64,000 nucleotides of DNA, from contig CAQOWG010000006.1 in NCBI GenBank assembly GCA_948851665.1, positions 1 to 64,000 of the forward strand. Direction: 5' to 3'. The position numbers and the translations under genes were made by a program. A model generated the notes under the pieces. That model was not told the origin of the DNA. It saw only the letters and a program-made list of their open reading frames with translations, and made no database searches. This DNA is from an uncultured Candidatus Saccharibacteria bacterium (GTDB lineage Bacteria; Patescibacteriota; Saccharimonadia; Saccharimonadales; Saccharimonadaceae). This document shows, piece by piece, positions 16,459-25,000 of this stretch. How positions within the stretch are numbered: the stretch's first letter is position 1; every line of letters starts with the position of its first letter.

Positions 16459-17421
16459 GTGCCTCAATCGGTTGATATTCTGGAAAATAACATTCGTCGG
16501 CATAACGAGCTTCTCGAAGCTCTATTGATTGATCGTACGAGAACCACCAAACAAAAACTGCATAATATTTTATGGGCTACAGATTCATATACACATCATA
16601 AGGCAACTAGTGAAATCAAAATTGCCGACATCACTGGGGAATATACCCTACTTATTCAGCCAAGAATATCTAAATCAAAAGAAGAACAGAAATTAAGGAC
16701 TCACGATAAGGCTGAAGTATTTACCCCAAAAGAAACCGTGCAACAAATGAATCAAGATATAGATTGGGGACTTGGTCATTGGCCAGTAGATCAGAATAAT
16801 TGGCAGGATTACGTAGTTGAAAAACGTCTTGAAATAACTTGTGGAGAGGCGCCTTTTATCGTAGGTCGTTATAACGCATCAAGTGGCAAGAAAGTTCTAA
16901 AACTAGAGAATAGAGTGGGTTTTCTAGATCGTAAACTGCAGGTAGTGTCTGGTTTTTGTGACAGTATAGACGATTGGCTCAAATGGACTAAGGTAGCTTT
17001 CAAGTCATCGTATGGATATGAATGGCAAGGCGATAGTCTATTGATAGCTCGCGAAAATCTACTCTATACTTTCGTAGATTACTATAATGCTAAATTCCCA
17101 GAACATTTTATCGATATGGAGAGTAAACTGAAAAATACCGACTTGAAGCTACTAAAGGAGATGGCGACTATCATATCTTGGAATATTTTCCAGATGGATG
17201 GCCTAAAATACGTGATCCCGATGAGTTGCAAGCATACCGAAGAAATAGTAAATGAAGCACCAGGGCTTCTCAAGATGCTTGGAGAAAAAGATGTTGTTAG
17301 AAAACGTATTTGTGAAGGTTGCGTAAAGTCTGATCCGAAATTGCATAATGGCAAAAAGGTTAAAGTGATGGATTGGGAAGCTAACAAACCGATATATTTT
17401 TACAAACTTATAGAACGATAG
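16459..17421 (+). CDS. N6-adenine DNA methyltransferase subunit (M-type), partner of the fusion protein
   Basis: 320 residues from a GTG start 6 nt after the stop of the fusion gene; AGGAG overlaps the end of that gene. It contains KAEVFTPKETVQQMN (about 87-101) and the SAM motif LEITCGEAPFIVGRY (about 124-138), the signature of DNA methyltransferase subunits. It has no NPPY motif. That motif is in the upstream protein, so the two probably form one methyltransferase in trans. No signal peptide or membrane segment. Confidence 0.75.
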   Translation: MPQSVDILENNIRRHNELLEALLIDRTRTTKQKLHNILWATDSYTHHKATSEIKIADITGEYTLLIQPRISKSKEEQKLRTHDKAEVFTPKETVQQMNQDIDWGLGHWPVDQNNWQDYVVEKRLEITCGEAPFIVGRYNASSGKKVLKLENRVGFLDRKLQVVSGFCDSIDDWLKWTKVAFKSSYGYEWQGDSLLIARENLLYTFVDYYNAKFPEHFIDMESKLKNTDLKLLKEMATIISWNIFQMDGLKYVIPMSCKHTEEIVNEAPGLLKMLGEKDVVRKRICEGCVKSDPKLHNGKKVKVMDWEANKPIYFYKLIER

Positions 17422-17461
17422 TTTAACCGCAGCAAATAAGATTTTAATAAAGGAGATAAAT

Positions 17462-17596
17462 ATGTTTCTAGGTAATAATAGTAACACTCAAGCACGGAAC
17501 AAAAAGAAAACTCAGCAAGAAATACGCCGCAAACAATGGATAAAGACTGAGATGGAAGATATTTTTGGTGATATGATGGATGAAATAGGGATGTAG
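17462..17596 (+). CDS. 44-residue charged protein, function unknown
   Basis: ATG at 17462 with a good Shine-Dalgarno (AAAGGAG) 6 nt ahead. Reads MFLGNNSNTQARNKKKTQQE, then a basic helix (IRRKQWIK) and an acidic end (EMEDIFGDMMDEIGM). It is the third gene of the GIY-YIG/helicase operon and could be a small accessory or inhibitor. No family recognised. Confidence 0.6.
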   Translation: MFLGNNSNTQARNKKKTQQEIRRKQWIKTEMEDIFGDMMDEIGM

Positions 17597-17598
17597 GC

Positions 17599-18171
17599 CT
17601 AGAACTGCCACTCCTCGGCAGCCTTTGTCTGCCAAATATCCAAATCACACCGATGCAATACGCATCTCCCATATAACTCCTTTTCTACCCACTCCACCTT
17701 ATTGGTAACTGGATTGTAATATGGTTTGGTTGGCATAAGTTCACCAAAGGGATTAATAAGCGGCTCGGTACGAGTAGACAGAGTGCGTTGTTCGTTGTTA
17801 ATACTTTGCCTACTTGTCGTAGTGACAGATACACTGCTTAAAGCCGTTAAAGCTTGGTTCTGCGGCTTTTGGCCGTCGGGACGAGTATGAGTAAGGCTCG
17901 AGCGATTCAGGGGCTTCCTGGAGCAAACTTGAGTCTTTCTGGCGTATCTACGATATCCGCTAGTGCGAGCTAGAGCTTCGCTACTCCATTTTTGATTTGC
18001 TGTGGCTTGTTTAATAGCTTCAGCAAACTCCAATTTTTCTCGGTTCCAACGCCAGAAAGTATCCTCAGAAATTCCAGCACCAAAGCAGGCATCACGGACA
18101 GTTAAGCCATCACGGATATAACCAGAGATTTGATCTACAAGTTTTGAGTTGTATTTGGTGGGTCTAGCCAT
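17599..18171 (-). CDS. Terminase-small-subunit-like HTH protein
   Basis: The first about 65 residues form a helix-turn-helix like that of phage terminase small subunits and related homeodomain-like proteins: MARPTKYNSKLVDQISGYI, DGLTVRDACFGAGISEDTFW, RWNREKLEFAEAIKQA. The rest is Ser/Thr/Arg-rich and of low complexity until a short conserved-looking end (PYYNPVTNKVEWVEKELYG). No large terminase is present in the element, so it may act in hijacking packaging or as a regulator. Convergent with the operon at 12361-17596, ending 2 nt away. Confidence 0.65.
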   Translation of the reverse strand: MARPTKYNSKLVDQISGYIRDGLTVRDACFGAGISEDTFWRWNREKLEFAEAIKQATANQKWSSEALARTSGYRRYARKTQVCSRKPLNRSSLTHTRPDGQKPQNQALTALSSVSVTTTSRQSINNEQRTLSTRTEPLINPFGELMPTKPYYNPVTNKVEWVEKELYGRCVLHRCDLDIWQTKAAEEWQF

Positions 18172-18273
18172 ACTTTTAATATAACATTTTCTGCACAGAA
18201 AGTTTTTCTACACCAATAGCGGAATGTATAAGAAAACCCGTAAAACTACCCCAGTCAATGTTATAATTAGCCT

Positions 18274-18660
18274 ATGAAACATACTGGTAAAATCATTATT
18301 CCTAATGGCGTCAATGTCTGGCCACACGAACTTGAATCCGCTAAAGTGTTAATTCGATATGGACATACTGTTGAATTTCTTAAAGCCATAGATCAAAAAG
18401 GTAAGCAAACCGCTGATTGCTTGGTCGATGGCAGTACTTGGGAAATGAAAGCTCCGAAAGCGAGCAATATTAAGGCCGTCGAAAGAAATCTAAAACGTGG
18501 TAAATGGCAATCTTGCCGAATTGTATTTGATTCCCGTAGAATGAAATACGTTCCCGATAAAGCCATTGAACGAGAGCTTAGGAAACGCTTCGCTGAGATC
18601 AAGGAGATTGAGAGAATTAAGTTCATCAATCGCCACGGTCAAGTGATTGACATTTCTTAG
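18274..18660 (+). CDS. CdiA-C-like PD-(D/E)xK nuclease
   Basis: 128 residues. HELESAKVLIRYGHTVEFL, QTADCLVDGSTWEMKAP and a later IVFDSRRMK segment match the C-terminal toxin-nuclease domain of contact-dependent inhibition proteins and related small proteins of mobile elements. The D...E-x-K triad (ADCLVDG..WEMK) is intact. Here it stands alone, with no delivery domain or obvious immunity gene beside it. ATG follows TATAAT by 6 nt (extended -10 TGTTATAAT), so it is probably leaderless. It may act on tRNA or DNA. Confidence 0.7.
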   Translation: MKHTGKIIIPNGVNVWPHELESAKVLIRYGHTVEFLKAIDQKGKQTADCLVDGSTWEMKAPKASNIKAVERNLKRGKWQSCRIVFDSRRMKYVPDKAIERELRKRFAEIKEIERIKFINRHGQVIDIS

Positions 18661-18674
18661 GAGTTTGCTATAAT
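18647..18674 (+). promoter_or_regulatory. Consensus promoter reading into a 52-nt RNA
   Basis: TTGACA (18647-18652), 16-bp spacer, TATAAT (18669-18674): both boxes are perfect. The -35 box overlaps the last codons of the nuclease gene. The predicted transcript starts near 18681. Confidence 0.75.
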
Positions 18675-18680
18675 AAGGTT

Positions 18681-18732
18681 ATCGAAGCTTCTGCACGGTG
18701 CGTTAGTCACCTTCCGTAGAGGCTTCTTTTTT
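18681..18732 (+). ncRNA. Candidate small RNA, antisense to the 3' end of the PIN gene
   Basis: An 11-bp stem, 18684-18694 with 18716-18726 (two G-U pairs), with an inner GGTG/CACC hairpin, is followed by six T (18727-18732), a typical intrinsic terminator. With the consensus promoter just upstream it makes a transcription unit of about 52 nt. Its last 30 nt are complementary to the 3' end of the PIN-like gene (stop at 18703). It also serves as terminator for the nuclease gene. Confidence 0.6.
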
Positions 18733-19179
18733 GACTTGATCCTCTAGTAGCACATAAAATTGACTTTTGTTTATTGTTTTTATACTGAAAGTATTTGCGA
18801 GCTTTACTACTCCTTTATCTTCAGTAACTATAATCCATTGTGTCCTTAGCATACTTCCAAGCTCTTTACGCTGTTCGCTCAGTACAGTTGCGACTAGTAA
18901 TACGTCACCGTTGCCTTCATTATTATATAAGTCGACAATTTTATCTGCATTTAGCATTACATTCCGTAACTGATCTAGTACATCGACTGTTATTTCGATC
19001 TTTTGCTCTGCCAACATCCTCTGATCTAACGTTAGGTTATCTCTCAGTTCGTAAACAATTTCTTCTGGGAAAAAACAGAATTTTTTAAAAAACACGGTCT
19101 TCGTCCATTCTTCCTGTAATGTAGCGGCTGGCGTGGTATCTATCAAGTATTTTGTTTCCACGAAGATATTTGACGTCAT
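18703..19179 (-). CDS. PIN-like ribonuclease domain protein (putative toxin)
   Basis: 158 residues: NIFVETKYLIDTTP near the N-terminus, FFPEEIVYELRD, GDVLLVATVLSEQ and WIIVTEDKGVVKLANTF near the C-terminus follow the PIN / DUF4411-like layout with spaced acidic residues. The first acidic position (usually YLIDTN) is less typical. Its ATG overlaps the stop of the upstream ImmA-like gene. Known families pair a DUF4411-type PIN protein with a COG2856 ImmA/IrrE protein, which matches this arrangement. Probably an RNase toxin. Confidence 0.6.
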   Translation of the reverse strand: MTSNIFVETKYLIDTTPAATLQEEWTKTVFFKKFCFFPEEIVYELRDNLTLDQRMLAEQKIEITVDVLDQLRNVMLNADKIVDLYNNEGNGDVLLVATVLSEQRKELGSMLRTQWIIVTEDKGVVKLANTFSIKTINKSQFYVLLEDQVKKEASTEGD

Positions 19180-20378
19180 AGTGCGGCTCCAATTTGTTCA
19201 ATAAAACTGGTGGATTTACGATGTCGGCCCAATAAACGGCAAGCTTCACCGTGCGAAATTGTGCCAGTAGATAGTAACTGTAAAACACTAGCCGTAAATT
19301 TTCGTCCGTTATAGTTAATGATTCGAGTCGTCTCATTAATCTTGAAAGGTATGTTTCGGCTTTTTGCTATAGCAAGCTTTCTCTCGTCATCAAGTTGTTC
19401 AAAATAACGTTCAAACTTGTCGCTATCTATAAGTTGCAAACGCTTTAATCGCATTAGGACCATACTCGGGGTTACTTTGAATATGCTGGATAAATTACGT
19501 ATATCATCAATTGACTCAATAACAGCGCCATCTATCATTTCCCGCGACATTAATATTTCCTCCGCAATTATATATTCCCTAACTTCGATTGGACTTTTGA
19601 GCTTGGAATCGTAAGAGACTGGAGAAAAATGGTCTAATGACATACAGACGAGCAGTAGTATTATTGTAAAAATTCTTCTTCCAGTAGGATCTGCTATATC
19701 CGACTCGTCTTTACTATAAAGGAAGATAGCAGGGTATTTTTTATGTTTAACGGCTATACCGCTAAATCTAACACCTTCCTTGATTGCTTGAGGCATTGCG
19801 CCTCTTTGACTCCTTGAAATCAGGATATTAGCACGTTCAAGTTCATCTATCAAAAACTTATACGCATTCTCTTTGGTCTTGTATCCTCGCATCTTATCCA
19901 TATCCAGGTTGAGCGCCTTTAGAATATTTCTTGCGTGCGTTTGGATATCTTGCTCCTTTTGCAAATGTAAAATCGGATTATCTGGGACACCCTTATTATG
20001 TTTTGCCAGAAAAAACTGTCGCTTTCTGATATCTTTAACTATTAGGTTGATATCTTTTATCTCAACATTACCACGACCAGCCATAGATATTAGGCCGTTG
20101 TCTACACCTTGGAATAATAGCTGTTCGTTGTGCCTAATGTTCGCATCGACGATTTTTTGAGGAGCAAAGAATAATGAATATGGTATTCGTGCTTTTCGTG
20201 CCAATTCAATAAGCTTACTTATTTTAATTTTTCTTTCAGCAATAGCACGTTGATAATCTGATAAATAGTAGACGTGCGAGGACCCCTCAAATAGTTTCTT
20301 GAAGATTTCTAGATCGATATAAACATACTTTGCATCAATAGCTACGGACATTAAATTGTCGGAATTTGAATCATTCAC
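19176..20378 (-). CDS. ImmA/IrrE (COG2856)-like protein lacking the HExxH motif (putative antitoxin)
   Basis: 400 residues. The layout resembles COG2856 proteins: an N-terminal helical region with LIELARKARIPYSLFFAP (about 50-70), GIAVKHKKYPAIFLYSKD before the peptidase helix, and a C-terminal HTH-like end (HGEACRLLGRHRKS). At the place where active members have F-HELGH the sequence is FTIILLLVCMSLDHF, so no HExxH zinc site exists. It is probably a non-catalytic version, acting as antitoxin or regulator for the PIN protein encoded immediately downstream with an ATGA overlap. Confidence 0.6.
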   Translation of the reverse strand: MNDSNSDNLMSVAIDAKYVYIDLEIFKKLFEGSSHVYYLSDYQRAIAERKIKISKLIELARKARIPYSLFFAPQKIVDANIRHNEQLLFQGVDNGLISMAGRGNVEIKDINLIVKDIRKRQFFLAKHNKGVPDNPILHLQKEQDIQTHARNILKALNLDMDKMRGYKTKENAYKFLIDELERANILISRSQRGAMPQAIKEGVRFSGIAVKHKKYPAIFLYSKDESDIADPTGRRIFTIILLLVCMSLDHFSPVSYDSKLKSPIEVREYIIAEEILMSREMIDGAVIESIDDIRNLSSIFKVTPSMVLMRLKRLQLIDSDKFERYFEQLDDERKLAIAKSRNIPFKINETTRIINYNGRKFTASVLQLLSTGTISHGEACRLLGRHRKSTSFIEQIGAAL

Positions 20379-20622
20379 CTCCTGCTCCTTTTTTGTATTA
20401 TATCATATTTTACTAGACACGCATCTATCCCACACCTTATTAACGTGGATTACTTGCAATGTGTTATTAGGTTCGTTATATTCGGGGTAGGGGCATTAGT
20501 TTTACATCGATCATCAAAAAACACAGTATAGCTGATGCAATATTACTATACCACAAAATATAATGGTCCTCACCCTGCACTAATTTTGCTCGCCAAAAGC
20601 ACAGTAATCAGTTATAATATTA
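20379..20622. other. Gene-free right end of the element
   Basis: AT-rich, no open frame of note on either strand. A TATAAT is at 20613-20618 without a good -35. CCATCAA (20631-20637) and TTGATGG (20708-20714) form an inverted repeat flanking the displaced recombinase end. I see no RNA gene. Confidence 0.5.
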
Positions 20623-20718
20623 TTAACATCCCATCAATGTTCGATCGTATATGAAACTAACAGGTTTACCCTCTAACAAATCATCTATAATTAAAGTTCG
20701 AACCTCGTTGATGGCGGT
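20623..20718 (-). pseudogene. Displaced 3' end of the serine recombinase gene
   Basis: If the two 18-bp repeats are recombined, the minus-strand recombinase frame continues from the core (codons for LISTWY) into 31 sense codons here, reading TAINEVRTLIIDDLL, then EGKPVSFIYDRTLMGC, and a TAA at 20625-20623. The frame is open and of normal composition, so this is most likely the gene's own C-terminus in the circular form. Confidence 0.65.
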
Positions 20719-20736
20719 GTACCACGTTGAAATTAA
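20719..20736. repeat. attR core (18-bp direct repeat)
   Basis: Identical to 6369-6386. The host sequence resumes after 20736, 20 nt before the GH25 start codon. Confidence 0.85.
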
Positions 20737-20756
20737 AGTTGGAATAAAATTAAGCA

Positions 20757-22034
20757 ATGATGAGCCATTTTGAAGGTTGGCAGCACTCTGACAATGAAAA
20801 CAGTAATTACGCCACTAACTATCGTCGATTAATTATTAGTGTGGTCGTTATCGCCGTGTTGGCTGTTATTGCTTTTGGAATTTGGTTAGTTCATGATTTG
20901 CTCGAAACGCGGCGTCTTGATGAGACGTCGGTGGTATTGAGTAATGATTTGACGGCTGAGTTTGGATCCGAAATGAAAATATCCGATTACGTTTGGCATC
21001 TTGAAGGATCCATGGTGAATGATACTACAATTGACACAACGCAGCTTGGACCAATCACTGTTGAGCTTCAGTATTATAATAGCAAGAACAAGAAGCGTAC
21101 TAAGCAATTCACAGTCAATGTTGTCGACACAACAAAACCCACCATTTATGGGCAGAACTTACAAGTAGTCAATATCGGTCATGACGGGGTACTGACGGAT
21201 TTAATGCTGAGTGGCGATAATTTTGACGATCATCCGACTCGTGAAGTAAATGGGCAGTATGATTTGGGTAAAGCCGGTGATTATGCACTGGAATATATCG
21301 TGTCGGATTCGAGCGGCAATACCACGCGTCGATCTTTTACTCTGCGAGTTGTCGAACCAATAGTTAATCCGGGCGGGCAAATTAGCACGACGAATAACGC
21401 CACAAAAGGAACGCCAATTGCAGAAATCATTGATGGATATAAAAATGACAACGTTGAAATCGGAATTGATGTCTCGTCATGGCAGGGCGAGATTGATTGG
21501 GCGGAGGCGAAAGCAGCCGGCGTAGAGTTTGCAATGATTAGGGCGGGTTACCAAGTGGAATATGGTGGAGAATACATACTTGATAAGTATTTTCAGAAAA
21601 ATATTGCTGATGCAACTGCGGTAGGACTACCGGTTGGTGTGTATTTTTATTCTTGCGCGAATAGCGTTGATGAGGCCGACAACCAAGCCAAGTGGGTGCT
21701 TGAGCAAGTTGGGGACTATCCGCTCGAACTCGGTGTAGCGTTTGACTGGGAGGAATGGGGAGAGTTTAATCATGCTGGCATGAGTTTCTATACTCTGCAA
21801 AAGGCTGCCGACGCTTTTCTTGGTACGATAGAAAACGCAGGCTACAGCAGTATGCTCTATGGAAGTAAAAACTATCTTGAGAGATTCTGGCAACGCAATA
21901 CGCGACCAGTTTGGCTCGCCCAATATTATGATCGCCCGACGTATAATCGTAATTTTCAAATGTGGCAACTGGCTGATACTGGCATAGTACCAGGCATTGA
22001 TGGATATGTTGATTTAGATATACGTTATAAATAA
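20757..22034 (+). CDS. Membrane-anchored GH25 lysozyme with Ig-like domain
   Basis: 425 residues. Cytoplasmic start, one membrane helix (about 24-46), an Ig-like/DUF5011 region (about 60-200; VVDTTKPTIYG, GDYALEYIVSDSSGN), then a glycoside hydrolase 25 domain (about 235-425) with GIDVSSWQGEIDW, FAMIRAGY, GVYFYSCA and AFDWEEW. The D...DWE acidic residues of GH25 muramidases are present. It should cut peptidoglycan outside the cell, for its own wall or that of its bacterial host. A second ATG follows the first directly. It starts 20 bp after attR, so its original promoter region has been separated from it by the element. Confidence 0.88.
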   Translation: MMSHFEGWQHSDNENSNYATNYRRLIISVVVIAVLAVIAFGIWLVHDLLETRRLDETSVVLSNDLTAEFGSEMKISDYVWHLEGSMVNDTTIDTTQLGPITVELQYYNSKNKKRTKQFTVNVVDTTKPTIYGQNLQVVNIGHDGVLTDLMLSGDNFDDHPTREVNGQYDLGKAGDYALEYIVSDSSGNTTRRSFTLRVVEPIVNPGGQISTTNNATKGTPIAEIIDGYKNDNVEIGIDVSSWQGEIDWAEAKAAGVEFAMIRAGYQVEYGGEYILDKYFQKNIADATAVGLPVGVYFYSCANSVDEADNQAKWVLEQVGDYPLELGVAFDWEEWGEFNHAGMSFYTLQKAADAFLGTIENAGYSSMLYGSKNYLERFWQRNTRPVWLAQYYDRPTYNRNFQMWQLADTGIVPGIDGYVDLDIRYK

Positions 22035-22035
22035 A

Positions 22036-25000
22036 CTACAGTAAGTCGATATTGTCTTCGCTACGGTCTTGAATGTTTTGCAAAATAAAATTACGGCTGC
22101 GGACGGGGACTTGATATTTATCGAAAAGAGCTTGGTCAAGTTGAACAATAGGTCGCTCAAAGATTTTACTATCTAGATTTGGCACTGGGATATAGCGATA
22201 TTTGTCTTTAGCAGTATTTTGAGAAGTTTTAGCAATGTAAAGCAGGGCACGAAAGAACTTTGTCATAAAGTATTTAGCCATACGATATGCTTCATCCTGA
22301 TTTTTGAACGGTCCAAATTCGATAAAAGTTTCTGAGCAAACATCGCCAGGTTGCGCTACGCAAATGTTAGAATAAGAACCACCAAGGCCAACACGTTCAG
22401 ACATGTTGCCCCAGGCTTTAGGTACGAAGAGTTTCCAAGCATCGATATTGGTACTAATTTTAGGAAGATCTTTGCGAGGGATGTATTTATATCCACGCGT
22501 AATATCATCAAAAAGTCCAAAAAGGCGGACGTCATTTTTATGCTGAGCTTCATCTTGTAAAACGAGGTTGTACTTCTCCGGGCGACGCAAGGGATCGGCA
22601 TAGAAACCATAAGGTTTACGTGCTGAACCGAGTGCAGAAATCTTGGGTGAATTCGATAATAGATCGATTAGGCAAGTTAGTTCGTCAGGTTTAACAACTT
22701 CATTCGCAGAAAGTGGCAAAATTTGTGGGAGTGGAATCTCTCCAACAAACTTTCCTGCTTCGTATTGTTTGATAGTGCCATTATTATAGTAGTTTTTATC
22801 ACGTAGGACGATGTTAACACCGCCCGTACCAAAACCAGGAAAAAGTTTTTCGGCAGTGCGACCATTGTAGTTGTCAATGCTGACCAAATGTGGATCACGT
22901 TTATAAATAGAGTGATTGATTTGGCCGAGACCGTTGTGATTGTTGGGTTTTTGCCAACCAAGCGGGAAGACCATACAAAGAACCTCTGGATCAAGGTCTA
23001 CTGCTAATTTATAAAAATCAGCATAAACTTGGCGATGGCCCTGCTGATAAGGCGGGTTGGAAATAATAATATCCGGCTTGAAAGTTTTGGGCATTTTGAC
23101 TCCTTTCTGAAAGTTGATAATTTGTAAATTTTTGGAAATAAGTTTAATTTCAGCAGTAGAAAACTTAATGAGGCCGGTCAAAGTATTCAGGACGGAGCGC
23201 TGATAGATTGCTGAGCTGCTACCGGCAAAAATTTGTTGCGTGAGAATATGCAAATAACAATCATGATCGCTCGTAAACTTGGGTCGTAAATTTTGATACA
23301 GTCGGCGAGCGATACGTGCAATAAAAACACCACTACTAGCAGCAGGATCAAAAAAGACAGAATCTGGAGACCTAAAAATGTAAGGGTTGTTTTGTTCTAG
23401 CAAATCGAGCATTTTGTCGATGACAGTTATTGGAGTAAATATCTCACCACCCCGTGGAACGGATATGTATTGGAAGATTTGCTCAGAAAGGCTTTTAGTG
23501 CGGCAAAGAAACTCCGCGATGGCAAGGTTAAGGTTTTCTTCGTCAAAAAGTTCTTCGGAGACCAAATGCATGAGTTCGGATTTTGTAATACCGACAATCT
23601 TCGAGAGGTCTTTAGCAGGAACTTGTTGCAATAAATCAGAAAACTTTATATCATTAAATGAATATTTCGGAGTATATAGGTGTAATAAAAATGGAATACT
23701 CCGAATCAGCTCGCCCAATTGGTATGCATAGAAGTCAGTAATCTCACGACGTGCTTTATGCAAACGCGACATAGTTTCGACAGGAGTCTGAGTGCGCGTG
23801 CTACGATGTACGATTGGCGTGATCTGCCCGATTTTACGCAGAATGAGTTTGGTGCGAGCAGAAAATTTTATACTTGGATCAATCTTAAACAAGTACCTAA
23901 CGCGGGTGAATCCGCTGTCGACAACTTCACGTGCCATAAGTCGCTTTGGCAATGAAGAAATTTCTGCGGGCGTGAGTGTGCGCCAAATTCCCTGCTCGAT
24001 GTAAGAGACCTTGAGATACTTAAATAAATCGTCGAGATGCTTTTGACCGCAAAGATTTTGTGCATAGTCCTGGAGGATAGTAAGGCAACGGGCAGGGTTA
24101 AAATCAAAAATATGGGCTGCTTTTTGGTTCTGAGCACGGAAAGCGGCTTGGAGATACTGAGCCGAACTAACACGAGTCAAGTCATTTGAGTCATAGAGCA
24201 TAACAACAGCAGACCATGCCGGCACAGTAATCCCAGTGGTAAGCTGACCGCAGCTGAGAGTGATTGTGCGAGTAGACTTTGGGTGATTGCCGATGGCCTG
24301 TCGAACAGCGGTAAGGGTCTTAGGGCCATGGACGGAAGCATCGCGGCCGGCCGCAAGAATGATTCGATAGCTACTGAATACTGGGTGCTTTTGTAATTGT
24401 GCGCGCATAACTCGGCAAGATTCCACGTCCGTAAGCAGCCATAGTGAATGCGGGTCAGAAAGTTCTCTAGCGAGGAAGTCAAGTTGTGCTTCGTGATCAG
24501 AAAATGACTCTGACAAACGAAACTCTAGTGGAGGAAGCGTGGTTGCAGTATTTTGTTCATCTAGGTAGGTCCAGTTGTAGATTTGCTCGTCGCTAAATTC
24601 TTGATTTGCTAAAATTCGAAAAGGCGTGCCGGAAAGAACCAATGTAAAATCGCTTTTGACGCGGTCAAAAATGGCACGAGATTTAATAGTGCCGGCTCCG
24701 TCGTGCCCCTCGTCAATAATTAGTAAATCCCAAGGTTGTTCAACTTCAAAAATCCAACGGTTCTTAGCCTTAAGCTCGTTAGAAGTCGAATCCTTTCCTT
24801 TGATGTCTTGAAGCGAGATGAAGTGGATGAGCGGTCGCATGAGTAAAGTTTGATCTTTTAACAACTCAGTACGAGAATAAACTCGTTCAGTTCCGCATTG
24901 AGAACGGGCAGATGTAAAAATTAATTCACTAGTTGGGGCTATATAGCGAAAGAAATCATGCGCCCAGGAATCTGCTATGGCGGGGCGATTAGTAATAATG

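Larger units (their letters stand above)
6369..20736. mobile_element. Integrative element at tRNA-Arg(CCG), about 14.35 kb
   Basis: An 18-bp exact direct repeat (starting GTACCACGTTGA) occurs at 6369-6386, overlapping the tRNA 3' end, and at 20719-20736. Between them lie a large serine recombinase next to the tRNA, a primase-like replication protein, restriction-modification-like genes, a toxin-antitoxin-like pair and small accessory genes. The minus-strand genes face the tRNA. No capsid, portal or large terminase genes and no conjugation genes are present, so this is a satellite-like or plasmid-like integrative element. In the empty site the tRNA would be followed directly by the GH25 gene at 20757. 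Confidence 0.85.

Noticed and set aside
20700..20724. tRNA 3' fragment at the right end of the element
   Set aside because: GTTCGAACC plus ACCA looks tRNA-like, but no acceptor pairing can be made; explained better as the recombinase 3' end.
6369..20736. Complete prophage or conjugative element
   Set aside because: No capsid, portal, tail, large terminase, relaxase or conjugation genes between the att sites.
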